Made by a program: the position numbers and the translations under genes. Positions 24,110-37,100 of a DNA stretch of 64,000 nucleotides are shown in pieces (position 1 is the stretch's first letter; the number at the start of each line of letters is the position of its first letter). Origin of the DNA: Catonia carolina (taxonomy: Eukaryota > Arthropoda > Insecta > Hemiptera > Achilidae); NCBI GenBank assembly GCA_035578175.1, contig JAQMRL010000003.1, positions 58,202,672-58,266,671 on the forward strand. Reading direction: 5' to 3'. Under the pieces are notes generated by a model, which was not told the origin of the DNA, did no database searches, and saw only the letters and a list, made by a program, of their open reading frames with translations.

Positions 24110-24195
24110 ATTAATTTTTTTTTAATGGCCAGATCAAATCTAGGGGTCCTGGCATAGAAACTAGTTATGTTAACCACTATAGGCCTACCAACCTG
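24110..24195 (-). repeat. SINE fragment, family C
   Basis: The minus strand reads GGTTGGTAGGCCTATAGTGG, TTAACATAACTAG, then CCAGGACCCCTAGATTTGAT and a run of A. tRNA-like layout with degenerate boxes. Confidence 0.5.
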
Positions 24196-24675
24196 AAATG
24201 TAAGTGAAATAATATTTTTAATGAAAAAAATAACAAAAAAAGTCAGGTTTGATTAAAATTTTGTGATAAAAAATAAATTAATTCACAGCACTTTTAAAAG
24301 CTGAAGTATTTTCAAAACAAAAATACAAAAAAGAAAAAATGATGTTTCAAAGTTGTTGAACAACCTCACCTGACCTTGGGATCAGCCCAGTCTGCCAACA
24401 GATAGAATGTCGCTTTGAATATTGTAAAGTTACATTAGTTGGGCACAGAACTTTTTATGGTGATCGAATGATAGGTGTACATGAACAAACACCACTGGAT
24501 ATTCCTGTGTTAATCCACGACTACTCAAGCCATAAATTCAGAAAAATCAGCAATCAAATGGCAAGAAAACAAAGTTATAAATAAATATAAAAATTTCTTA
24601 CCTGACTGTAATTAAGTATTGCAAGTTATCCATTACAAATAAAAGAATAAAAATCTGGTGTGAAACACTCACACA

Positions 24676-25572
24676 ACTTTCTCTTGCACACGCAAATAAT
24701 TAACAATATAAACTAACAATAGAAATAAACAAAAACTAACCTCAATAAATGTAACCTATTTTTAATCATATATGAATGACGCAAAATGAAAATCAATCTC
24801 AGTTTGACTTAAAAATACGGAAAATCACTCTTTCTCACTAAACTAGGCTCCGTGGAGAAAAATGCTTTCAATAAAAGTTGTAGCTCTTTCAATTTGCTAT
24901 AAATTTAATTATAGACACTTTTGTCGTAAAATGCATACTAAGGCCGAAATCTTTAAAAAATCAATTTTTCACACATTTTCGTGAGAAAAAAACAGAAAAT
25001 CGCAAATTACCGCTAAACTAAGCGTTAAACAAAAAATAGTTTGAAATAAAAGTTGTAGGATTTTAAATTCTCTACAATTTTCATTATATAAATTGATGCG
25101 CTAAAATGCATATTAAAGCTGTAATCAGAAAAAAACAACGTTTTTACGAGAAAACACCCTTACCAAGAATTTCAGCAAACATGGCGCCTACCCTATCTTG
25201 TAGAGAATTAAAAATTTAGTAAACCAGGCGATTTTAAAAAAATCGTAGGACCAGTTTTTGAGAAAATCGCAAAAAGTGAAAAATGACACGAATAAACTAC
25301 TACTTTCGGTTGACCGATTTTGATGAAAATGTTTGTGTTGGGTCCGGTAGTGGTATGTAACTTAGGTTTCAAGTTTGAAGTTTGTACGATGTTCCGTTCT
25401 TGAGATATTCTGTTCACACACACACACACACACACACAGACCAATCGCTAAAAACATGTTTTTTGGGTTCAGGGGGTCTTAAAACGTATAGATCCGGTGA
25501 AAACTCGATTTCTTAAAATCGACATGAAAACAATACTTTCCTTCCTATATATTCATATAGGCAAGAGAAAGT
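24676..25572 (+). repeat. Complete copy of the 12-bp-TIR repeat (R1), with (CA)n
   Basis: The ends ACTTTCTCTTGC (24676-24687) and GCAAGAGAAAGT (25561-25572) are perfect 12-base inverted repeats. Inside, two related modules (about 24785-24990 and 24991-25150) repeat AAACTAxGC, ATAAAAGTTGTAG, AAATGCATAxTAA and a poly-A stretch. A (CA) run lies at about 25414-25438. No transposase. It may be a non-autonomous DNA element; the size and internal modules are unusual for a MITE. Confidence 0.85.
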
Positions 25573-26260
25573 AAAAATAAGCTAGACAAAAAGTGAGTTC
25601 AATAATACCAACTGTCTGACTATTAAAGATTTTAACAGAAGAAACAATATTCTAATGAAAGAAAGACTAGTATATAAATTGTTCAGGATTTAAATCTGAT
25701 ATATGATAATAGTAAATTGTTTTACCGACCATCCCAATAAACTGGGCACTGTTCTGTTAAATCAAGGGTAAATTTTTAAAGCAAAGATTGCAAAGAATAT
25801 TGAGTATTCATATAAGATTAAATTATTTTAGAATTTGTTCAATATTTTATCTCACTAACACATTCAGTGTGGAGCACAGCATATACTTCGGTCAGTATCC
25901 AACACCAATTACAGAGCACAGTATACAGTAGTATACTACTCTCCTATTCTTAATTATTTTTCTACTATACTCAGTCATGAGATAAAAATATCCTTTACAA
26001 ATGGGTTTTCACAAGTAATTCTAACTATATGAATGTGTATGCGATGTCTTGAAAAAGGAATGTAATTTGGCCGCAGTGTGTTAGAAGCAGAACAGTACGG
26101 AACAGCTGGAGCCTTAAGGGTTAATAATAACAAACATGTACCTGTAAGGGGTTGAAAATGGTGTTCAACTCTTAAACCAATATTTTTTGTTTATTAAGTT
26201 CTGGATGAGGTAAATGGCTAACACTTCGTGACTGGTACAACCAAGTTGTACGTATTATAT

Positions 26261-26943
26261 TGTGACGATATCGAAAAGGAATGTGGTTCGAGAGGTTTCC
26301 AGAAATTCATAAAATGTTAAATAGTAAATAATAGAGTGACAAAGTAACAATAGAGTTAGTTATAAAAGAATATTTAAAAAGGGCCATGTATAATAAGGTA
26401 GGGTCTTTGTTGTACAACTATTTGTGAAAGAGTCGGTTGGTTACCTGCAACACCTTTTATTCAATTGTGACTTGTTTACACTAGTTAAGATTGTTCCAGA
26501 GCCATAAAAAGGATTTTTGTATTTTATTATTGTATCGAATCTCTGTTTTTCCAGAAATCTCTCTGATCTACCTATATAAAGAGAGCCCCAAGTGCGGTTG
26601 GAGAGTCAGTATTCGTTTGATCTTTGATGAGTGTTTATTGCGTGTGCTATCGGTACGTTAGAAAAGGTCGACGTTCTGGGCATTGTATTGGTCAACTATT
26701 GTTATTCTGTTTTATTGTGTATGTGCATTGTGTATAATTTTTGTGTATGTTCATTCTGTATAATTGTTTGTAAGTAGTACTAAGTAAATTATTTAAGTTA
26801 TTAATTGTATTATTTCATTATAATTAGTTCATTATTTATTTTGTAAATATTTAGTTGTAATAAATACTTGTAATTTTAAACTTTAGTGTATTAATTATTT
26901 AATTGCCTAGATCCTGAAACGGACCTTAGCGATAAGTATCACA
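26261..26943 (+). mobile_element. Solo LTR of a retrotransposon (683 bp)
   Basis: Starts TGTGACGATATC and ends GTATCACA, giving TG...CA termini inside the short inverted repeat TGTGA/TCACA, flanked by ATAT on each side (26257-26260 and 26944-26947). Inside are a TATA box (CTATATAAAGAG near 26573), then GAGAGTCAGTATTCGTTTGA, typical of the R start, and AATAAA at 26859-26864. No internal retroviral-type genes adjoin, so a single LTR was left by recombination. Ty3/Gypsy or a relative is likely; the orientation is inferred from TATA and AATAAA. Confidence 0.75.
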
Positions 26944-27486
26944 ATATGTTATTAATTACATTTTATGAGAGATTATTTTAACCAAATTACATTGATATTA
27001 TTTTAAATTATATTTTTTAATTATTTTGTTAATTTTGTAAAATGTTTTGGTTCGTAATTTATGAATATAATGTTCATTCATTCTTTTTAAATAATCATTG
27101 TTTGAAGTTATTGATTTATGAAGTAGAATTATATATAGTGACTTATTACCAGAGCTCGAAGAGCAAAGACTGTTTATGGTTATTACGGCCCAAGGCCTAA
27201 TTATTGAATTGTTTAAATAGTAAACTAAATACATCAAGATACTCAATAAAGTTTAAATATTTAAAAAAATTATATTCAAAGATTGGATATGATTAAACTA
27301 AGCTAAGTTATAATTTATTTGACTTTTTTACTAAACTGATTTTTTAATTTTTCTTATAAGATTTTCAATAAATATTTTTACTTGTAACACATTGAAGGTG
27401 AAATGTTACAAGGTGTTCAATTATATATATAACTCAGATTTTACGAAATCAAAAATTCTAATTTTTGCTTTATTTATAACCCTAAA

Positions 27487-27775
27487 GTCGTCACCGCTAG
27501 TCAGCTGATTTTTAGAGACAAAGGTTGCAGGTTCAAATCCTAGTAAAGGTAGTTACATTTATACAGATTTGAATACTAGACAGTGGTTACCGGTGTAATT
27601 TGATGGTTGGGGTTCAATTAACCATACTCTCTCAGGAATGGTCGGCCTGGGTCTGTACAAGGCTACAACTCATTTACACGTCATATACATCATCTTCATC
27701 TCATTGGGTCATGTGGTTGCTTATTGTTCTGAATTGAACAGATTGTAACGTACACGCATTAGGAATTAAAAAAAA
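27487..27775 (+). repeat. SINE, family D
   Basis: A tRNA-like head (CACCGCTAGTCAGCTGATTT, then GGTTGCAGGTTCAAATCCTA with a B box) is followed by a body with GATGGTTGGGGTTCAATTAA and CTCTCAGGAATGGTCGGCCT and an A-rich end. The reverse complement recurs at 32850-33150. Confidence 0.7.
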
Positions 27776-27999
27776 TTTATAACCCTAATTTAAAAATTAT
27801 TGACAAAAAACAAAATTATACGCAAGTGAAGCCGAATCAGAGGCAGCTAGTGATTTATAAAAAATAAAGAAACTTATGAAAAAACCTTTATTAGAAAAAA
27901 AAAGATAATTAAATAGTTCAGTAATTTTTTTAGCATCTATTTTTATTGAAAGAAAACATTGATAATTTTATTTGTACAAAATAAGATTCAGGTACTTAC

Positions 28000-30900
28000 C
28001 ATTAGCTACACTATAATTCATAGCAAACACTGAAACAACATTTTTGTCAGGAAAATATGACAGGAATATGACATAAAAAAGTAAGAAAAAGTAGTATATA
28101 TTTGTTGCCATTTATTGCACCACATTTCAGCAAGAACACCGTTAAAATAGGTTAGTACACAGATTATTTAAAGCCTAGACAATAATTCCATGTATTCCCA
28201 CATAACATAATATACGTAACATAACACTGAGTATAAGATTAGTATATTATTAGTAGTAGTATTATTATTAGTATTATTAAAATAGATGATTGATTAGATA
28301 ACGTTATATTTAAATATAAGATAATTATATTAAGTTATTATTAATGACAAAAATGTAGACACAGACGAGCCTCCCAGAACCACCAATTATGATGATATCA
28401 TTGGATGGCAAACGTCTTGTTTCGGACCCAAACCAGCTTAATAACTATTCGTTTAATATTTTTATTATAACATTATGCAAAATATAGTTATATATTTTGC
28501 GTTTCCTCAAACACAAACAGCAAAGCCAATACGTTTTTATTGTCAGTTCACGATGACATTCAGAAAGAACCCTTTTAAAAAAAAGTTCAGTCTGAAAAGT
28601 GCAACAAAGAGGAAACAAACCATTTTTTATAAAACAAAATTATAAATTTTTAATGATAATTTTAGATAAGATAATATAATACTGTAGTTATTTATAATAG
28701 TATACAATAGCGGTACAATATTACATAATTAATTATTTTACAAGCTTTACAATAAAATTTTAAAATACAATAACAATAATTTTTAAAACTTGTTTTTAAT
28801 ACAATGCAGCCCAAATTATTTTTAATCAATCTCAAAAAATATTAATATCTATTTACTGAAATTATACAATCAATCTATAATTTACCAGATACATAAATAT
28901 TTACATAAAAACTTAAAAATTCAAGCATTAAATAAAATTTATAACTATGAAAATTATGCAGTAATTTATAATATTCATAATCAAAAAGAAAGTGCACAAT
29001 TTTTTTTATTAAAATGACGTAATGACCAGCTTTTATCTACCAATCCTTGTTCCGATAATTTTTTTATAACAGCTGAGAGGCTTCGTCCAGTTAGTTACAT
29101 CATTATACAATCAAATCTGGGCATTCATTTATATAGTCACAATTTGGTATTTTATGTAAATTATCTGAAAATAATTAAGTATATACCATACTAACTATAA
29201 GTAATAACGTTAGACACAAATAGTTCAATTACAATATTTCATTTTACTATTATTTCATTTTTTTAAATAATAATGTAAATAAAAAGTTAAAATAAGAATT
29301 ATAAACAACATATTTGGCAGCAGTTGCACAAGAGTTTCTTTAATAATTCATAATTTTTTCAAAGTCAAAGCCGGAGTTTGGGATAGGTCATGCTTTATAA
29401 CCACCACAAAATCGGTGTATTTATTAATGTTATTAATAAACATTGGACGACTTTTTCAACATACCTCAGGGGTTAAATTCCCTTAAGGTACTGTGCAGCC
29501 ATTCACAGGTACCTAAAACTGAGGGCGTCCATTCGGCAAATATAGAAACCATAATTGCCAAAGAAATTTTGAAGTAATTTTGATAAAATGCACGCCTATC
29601 TATGAAAATCCAGGATTAGAAATACACAATCAATCAAATTGCTATGCTGAAGTGCAATTTTTGTTTTTGGTAATTAGTTAGTTATATTATTAGTATTAAA
29701 AAATATACTTTTTTCTATAACTAATACAATATCTTAAATAAATTAACAGTTAATAATAGTGAAAGAAATTTATTTTATAAATATATTTGTAACAAAAATA
29801 AATTTTACACTAATAATAAGATTGAAATGTAAACAATTGAAGATGCACTCCTGAAATTGTGATTAATTTTTTTTAAATTTAATATTTCATTTTAAATTTA
29901 AGTAATTATAGTTAAAAAAACAGTAGCTGTAATTTTTGTCAAATGAACTTTGTATTGCTACCATTCAATTTTCAATGGCCATACCATAATATTTTAAATG
30001 TATATATTTATTCACAAAATAATTGTGAGAACACATTGTTATTATTTTTCTATGAACTATAATAATTTAACAACCAAAGAAGGGATTGTCATTGTAAAAT
30101 GTTTGAACAATTTTGCTAAATTAAAATTTTGTTTATTCCTTGGTTAAGTTCATAAAGTAATATGTAAAACCTCAATTTTTAATGATAAATTGTCAAAACT
30201 TTTGTTCGTGTTACATATTTCATTGGATTCAATTCATCATAAAATTTTAAAGAATTTAGATTGAATACCTGATCAATATTATAATTTTTAATATTCCATT
30301 TCAAATTTAAATTTCTTATAAAAACTAATATTAATTAGTCATTTATTACATCAATACTTATGATTTCTATGTTTATTTATTTTAGTTTAAGCAATTTACG
30401 TGTAATATTTGATCCATTAACACTATAGTAATTTTTAATATTACACATCATCTTTTTATTGCATGAAAAAGTAATTAAACTGTTTACAATGCCATTAAAC
30501 TAATTCAACATGTTAAGATTAAGAATTGATCACTAAAAAATACACAACCAAGTGTAGCATCTTCCGTTATCACAGATAGGTATTTTTTAATATGTACAAT
30601 AATAACTAATTAATATTGTGATATTCTATTATTAAATTTACAAATAAAAATAATTTAAAAAGATAATTTTTATAATTTATAGAAATTTCTACAAAATTTG
30701 TTGATAAATAATATTATGAAAGTTTGACAAATGTTACAATGTTATTAAAATAAATTTAAAAAAAAATTAATAAAATGATTGATTTAAAATTGTTAGACAA
30801 AATATTCTGATTGACATACTCTTTTATAATGAGTAAAATATGTTAAAGAAAAATTAATCATTATTATTGTCTTAACATGGTCGTTTTTAATGTGTGTGTG

Positions 30901-31065
30901 CATGTTCTATATTCCGATCAGTTTTCTATTGTACTAATCAGTTTCACATATTTTTCTAATAAATATAATAATGTGTAAATGACTTTGATAATTTGTTAAT
31001 CCTTTATTAAAATTATCTATATTAAAATCATTTTATGTAATTAAAATCATTAAATTATTATCTTC
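28000..31065. other. Very AT-rich stretch after the VMAT stop
   Basis: No ORF, SINE or transposon seen in about 3 kb. It is downstream of the VMAT stop on the minus strand and may hold a long AT-rich 3' UTR; many TTTATT words on the plus strand could be minus-strand AATAAA signals, so none can be chosen. Confidence 0.3.
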
Positions 31066-31134
31066 TTATTCTTCTTCTTCTTCATTTTGATAAGTTACGT
31101 AACGGACAGATGATTTTTCCCCTAGGATTAATGA
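31066..31134 (-). CDS. VMAT: VMAT last coding exon, acidic C-terminus
   Basis: Acceptor TTTTCAG, TAA at 31068-31066. Reads [16 protein letters not shown] and ends in a run of Glu. It follows a 4.8-kb intron that contains a mariner. Acidic tails in VMATs act in vesicle sorting; the exact role here is inference. Confidence 0.78.
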   Translation of the reverse strand, partial: SLILGEKSSVRYVTYQNEEEEE

Positions 31135-34100
31135 CTGAAAAGAAAAACGAATAAATTAAACTAAGACAGGAATCAAAAAAATATACATGTAATATTTTTA
31201 TGAGATGTATTTTAACAGAGCTGTGCTCCAAGAAGCACTATATGCAGTGGAAACCACATTAATTCATGGAAAAAAAATCCCTTTCATGAGACGACGTGGC
31301 ATAAAAGGTCTTATAACTGGTGGCAATTTTTAAAAAATCTTACCTTTGACTTATGCCAAAAACCATTAGTGATTTCAGTATTTACTCTTTAAGGAATCAA
31401 ATAACACTATTTTTGTTTCTTAATTCCAACTTTGATTTCTTGTCTTTCAGTTTTGGGCCACTTCCGATTGAAACTGGTAATTCAAACCCAATTCAAGCCC
31501 ACTAACTATTTGTGTAGATGACGAACCCGAAAACTGTTTGTTGCTATCTCTTGTAGTTTCTGACATCTGGGTGTGACGGACAAAACAAAATGATAGATGA
31601 AAATTTTAAAAATTACCACTAACAAAAATAAAAGTAATTGAAAAACTGGAAAGAAAAATATTTGGATCATATAACAAAGTTGGAAAAAAGAATTAATTAC
31701 CATAAGCATAGATTAACAAGCACACAGAAACAATCACTGATGCATATCATCATACAACAAATCTTTGACAACAAACACCAGCAAAAATAAGTCAAACTGG
31801 ACAACTGAAACAGAAGAAGACTTCAAAGAACTAGATCAGAGAAGTAGACGTGAACAACCAGGAAGAATTCAAGACACAACATAAGAAAACGCAAATTTGA
31901 ACACGCTATCACAGTTAGGAGAGAAAGCAGATGGAGAAAGAGATTAAGGAGGTGGAAAACACAGAGAATGGACCAAGAGGATTTGGGAGGAACAACAGAT
32001 GGCTAGGAAAAACAAAAGGAAAGCATGAAAGTGTTCAAGTTCTTAAGCTCTCTTTAAACAATCAATGAAATTTTGACTACATATTAAATGTCAGTATAAA
32101 TAAAAATGAGAACGTTGTGTAGGATAACTAAAAAAAATCTTTAACAAATTAATTTCCTAAAAAAACCAGTTTCACTGGTTCCACAGCTGATGTATTTGAA
32201 CTTAACATACACAATTTAAATGATGGAGACAAAGCATGATAGAAGCTGATACACATCACCAAAAGTTTAAGAGAAACAATAAAGATCACTTGTATTGAAA
32301 GATTTAAAGAAAATGAGGCTAGTTCTGAAAGAATAAAAACATCTGGAATGAAAAATAAAAAAAATACCAAGAATTGAGAGAAAACACAGATTAAAAAAGA
32401 CAAAAGAAAAAGAATGACAAACAAAATGAATCAAAAAAATCTGCCTTTGAAACACTGAAAAATATCTGTAAAAGAAAAAATAACTGATAGGGAAAAACTG
32501 TCTTCAAAACTGATCCAAATGGTTTTTATCGACTGCAACACAAAAAATTCGAAAGCCCTAACTGACTAACTGACTCACTTATCACTAATTCTCAAACTTC
32601 CGATGACCTGCAAAGTTCAAATTAAACAAATTTATTTTTTAGAGGTTGAACAGAAAAAGAGAAGCATTTACATTACGATTGTGTTTAAGGAGTTAACAAG
32701 GGTGACTACCCTAAAGCAATGGATATTGTTTTTGTACCTTCCCAATGAGCTACAGTTCTAAGAACACATCATTAAAAACAAAACTTTACGCATTAAACAA
32801 CATTTTTATAAATAACCAGAAATCAATTTGATATTGTTAATGTTTTTTAACCCTAATGTGTGTATGTTGCAATCTATTCAATTTACAATAATACACAACC
32901 CTTTGACCCAATGACATGACGATGATATGTATGACAGTTAAATGAGGAGAAATCTTGTACATACTCAGGCTGACCATTCCTGAGAAAGTATGGTTGATTG
33001 AACCCCAACCATCAAAGTGCAAGGTAACCAATGTCTAGTATTGAAATCTGTACAAAAGTAATTACCTTTACTAGGATTTAAACAGAACCTTCGCCTCCGT
33101 ACATCAGCTGTTAAACAGCTGACTCATGGTGACAATTTTATCACTAGACCAATCTGGTGGATTAACATTGTCAATGTAACAGATACATTTGCAGTACCTA
33201 ACCAAACTGAAAATTCTTAAAAACAGTATTGACAAATACCTAGATATACGAGGGGGTACCCAAAAGTATCCGGAATAGCTCTGCTGTGGGCGGAGCTTGT
33301 GCAGTACAAATTCCCGCCACTAGGCTGCTTGTAGTGCTACTCATTGCCAGTTCAATGCCATTTTGTTCGTTGATCTAGCTTGTTCTGTTCTCATGCAGTG
33401 ATTGTTCTCGCTAGTGCTGTTTTGTGCTCGTGTCGTTTTTCATGATGGCAAGTTTTAATGAACAACGTGCGGCTGTGAAATTTTGCTTCTTGCTCGGTAA
33501 AAACGCCGCGGAAACAGTTGTAATGTTGAACACAGCTTAAAAAGACGACGCTATTGGAAAAACCCAAGTGTACGAGTGGTTTTTGCGCTTTAAAAATGGC
33601 GACATGTCGATTGAGAACATACCTCGTTCTGGACGACCGTCGACTTCCCGAACAGACGAAAATGTTGTGAAAGTGAAAGAAATTGTACGAACAGACCGAC
33701 GACAGACCATTGACCAAATATCACAGGTTAGTGGGTTATCTTGGAGCTCAGTCCAACGCATTTTAACAGAAGACTTGACAATGAAAAGAGTCGCTGCCAA
33801 GTTTGTGCCTCGGGTTCTGACAGACACTCAAAAGGAACGTCGAATTGAAACGTGTAGTGATTTGAAACAACAGCTTGAAACTGATCCAGACTTCATGTCA
33901 AAGATCATTACGGGTGACGAGTCTTGGGCTGTGGGTACGACCCAGAAACCAAACAACAATCCAGTCAATGGAAGACTTCATTATCACCCCGACCAAAAAA
34001 AAGTCGTCAAGTCAGATCGAACATCAAAACAATGCTGATTTGTTTTTTTGATGTGAGGGGAATTGTCCATTCAGAGTTCGTTCCACCAGGCCAGACGGTA

Positions 34101-37100
34101 AATCAAGCTTTTTATCTTGAAGTGTTAAGAAGACTACGAAACAGCATTCGTCGTAAAAGACCTAATTTGTGGCAGACAGGGGACTGGTTTTTCCACCACG
34201 ACAACGCGCCTGCACACACGGCAATCTCGGTTACCCAGTTTTTGGCGAAAAACGGCATGGTTTTGCTACCACACGCACCGTACTCACCCGATCTGGCTCC
34301 GTGTGATTTTTTCTTGTTCCCACGCATGAAAAGGGGCATGAAAGGTCTCCGATTTAACAACGTTGATGATGTCAAGAAAAAAACGACGGATGAGCTGGCA
34401 GCCATCACTGAAGAGGAGTACAAAAAATGTTTTGAACAGTGGAAGCACCGGTGGGACAAATGTACGTATTAGTTGTAATGGAGAGTATTTTGAAGGGGAT
34501 AAGGTTCTTTTGTAAAAAAATTAAAAATAAATAGTTTTAAAAAATAATTCCGGTTTCTTTTGGGTACCCCCTCGTATTATGCACGAAAAACTGATTTTTC
34601 ACAATATTGATAAACATATCATAAATATCCACATATCTAAGCTTGTTTCAAAGAATTATTTTCTACAGAAAATTTAAAAATAAAAGAATATAAAAAGTAA
34701 CTTTGTAATCACATTCTTTAGAATAAAATTACTTTACCTTGTAATAAATTGACTCACCATTCTGCATTATTTGGTTTTATAAATAGCATCATTGATTGTC
34801 AGATGTAAGTTGTTCAGAAGGAACTAGACACTGAAATAATTAAATGATAATAAAAACAATTCAAACTAAATGTAAAAAAACCAAACAAAAAATAGAAATT
34901 GATACTTAAAAAAAAACAACTCATAATAATGTTTAAAACAAATAAAAAAAAATTGTGCAGTCCATGTTAATATTATACAAACATAAAATTGATAAAAAAT
35001 AATTTTTTAGTGTTACGTTAAAACAATGTACATTATACACGTTAAATTTTTGGTTGGGTTATAGATGGTTTTGCTAATACAAAGATTACAAAACTAAAAA
35101 AGAAGACTTACTTTTACTTGAAATATAAAAATTTTAGACGCAATAAGAATAAATTCATGGATATATGGATGATTATCTTTTATTATATATCTGGCAGTTG
35201 TTGTGGACGTTAAGGCTAATGGAGATAGCTAAGAGTGATAGAACAGAATATACGATAAAAAAATGCCAGACCTGACTGGGCATTGAACTCAAAACTCTTG
35301 GCTTAAAAGCCAATTGCATTGACCACTACAAACAGCCCAACCGTTGGTAATCAATGGAATAGAAGATGATTTCAAAAATAACCAGATTACTTATCATAAA
35401 GTTTAAGGAAGTTTTTTAAAGCATGCTTCAACAAACTTTTTAATTAAAAATTTTAATATAAACAAAATGCTGGAGCTATCAGGGCAATTCTGATTGGTGT
35501 GTTTGAGTATGAATGTTGTAAATAATTGAATGAACACTTCTAATCATCTTCAGGAAAGTTCGGTGTTCATATATTTTGAGATCTTGTATTATTACATGTA
35601 ATTTTTCTGTTTTTTTAAAGGAGCTACTTGTTTTTTTAAATTATTAATTTAATTCATTGTAAATAATAAAGAACAGAATAATATTTTTTTTATATGTTAT
35701 AATTTGTTAATTACACCACTGGATTGTAATTTTTTAATGTGTTAGTTCCAAGCAATATACTGCATTATTGTTGTAAACAAAATAAATTAAGTTTGGATCA
35801 AAATAAAAATATAAATGTTGAACTTGTCAAAATAAACGATGTAACAAAAGTAAATAAAAATACTTCATTTAATAATATTTTTTAAATAGATACAACTTAC
35901 TTTTTTCTCCTCTTTGGTAGGTGGATTCCGTAGGAGACACAGAAGTGGGGCATACATAAAATCAAGAATGGCAATACTGAATAACATCCATTCAAATCCA
36001 ATTGTGTTGACTAAAGTTCCACTCATGGCAGGTCCTAAATTCAATCAAATTATTCAAAGTTGTAAAAAAAATTACTTTACTTCTTTTTTGGAGTTCAGAG
36101 GTAGTCGAGTTTGTAAATAACTACTTTGGTTTAGAATACTTTAACAGAATTATTTCTAGAGTTACTTCTAAGTACACAAATCAAAACAAGGACCTTTGGC
36201 TTAGTAGTGACTACAATACTGTGACTAAGTTATGAAGGTATTCCTAATTAGTTTTAAATGATAATTTTTTGCATTTAGCTGAAACTTTCGTTGAATTGTT
36301 ACAACAGTTTAATAATGTGTTATTAGCATTTGTAAAATTTGCTTATTGGAACAAATGCTTCTGTTAATTGTAAGGCCACCATGAATGACATGTAAAGTAA
36401 GTACAAATAATAGATTCATGTGTCTTATTCAGTTATTGCCACTGTAGCACGTACAGTGGCCTAGAAATTGACCAAGGAATAATAGGCATCAGCTATGTGG
36501 AATGGAATTGATGAACTGTAAGACATCTCAGTGTTATATCATATAAGAATTCATTAAGAATTCTTATCCTTTCTCACTTCAACTTCAGCACTTAATCTGT
36601 GCTTCAGCTAAGCACAAGAAGTGCTTCAGCTAAGCCAAGTTGGGTGTAAATTCCAGCGGAACACTGGTTCGGTAAATTTGTGTTGAGAGCTGGATCAACA
36701 TGTACTAAACTGGATCAACTTATTGATCCAATTAAGGGTAAGGTCATTATGCCCTGAGGAAGCAGCTCTTTCAAAAGTCACATGACTAACCTTTCTGTAG
36801 TGTTAATAGCCCATCAGGGGCAAATTATTAAAACAATTCAGAGTAAAAGAGGAAATGATGGACGGGATTATTTGGATATCATTGGGCATTATTGGGAGAG
36901 CACTGGAATATTATATCCTCTGACCAGAAAGGACACTGATATAATGGAAGAAATTATGAAATATAAACAGACATAATTAGGAAGAGAGGTACGGAACAGT
37001 GGAAAGAGAAAAGAATGGCTTTGGAGAGAAGAGAGTTTGCTACTTGGGTGGATACTCCGTTGCAATAAGGCATATATGAAATGAAGACAAAGAATAAGTC

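Noticed and set aside
24676..25572. R1 as a protein-coding transposon
   Set aside because: All six frames are broken and no transposase motif was seen in any copy in this window.
32149..32455. Minus-strand hydrophobic frames resembling membrane proteins
   Set aside because: Phe/Leu-rich readings of an A-rich plus strand; no family match and overlapping frames give the same look.
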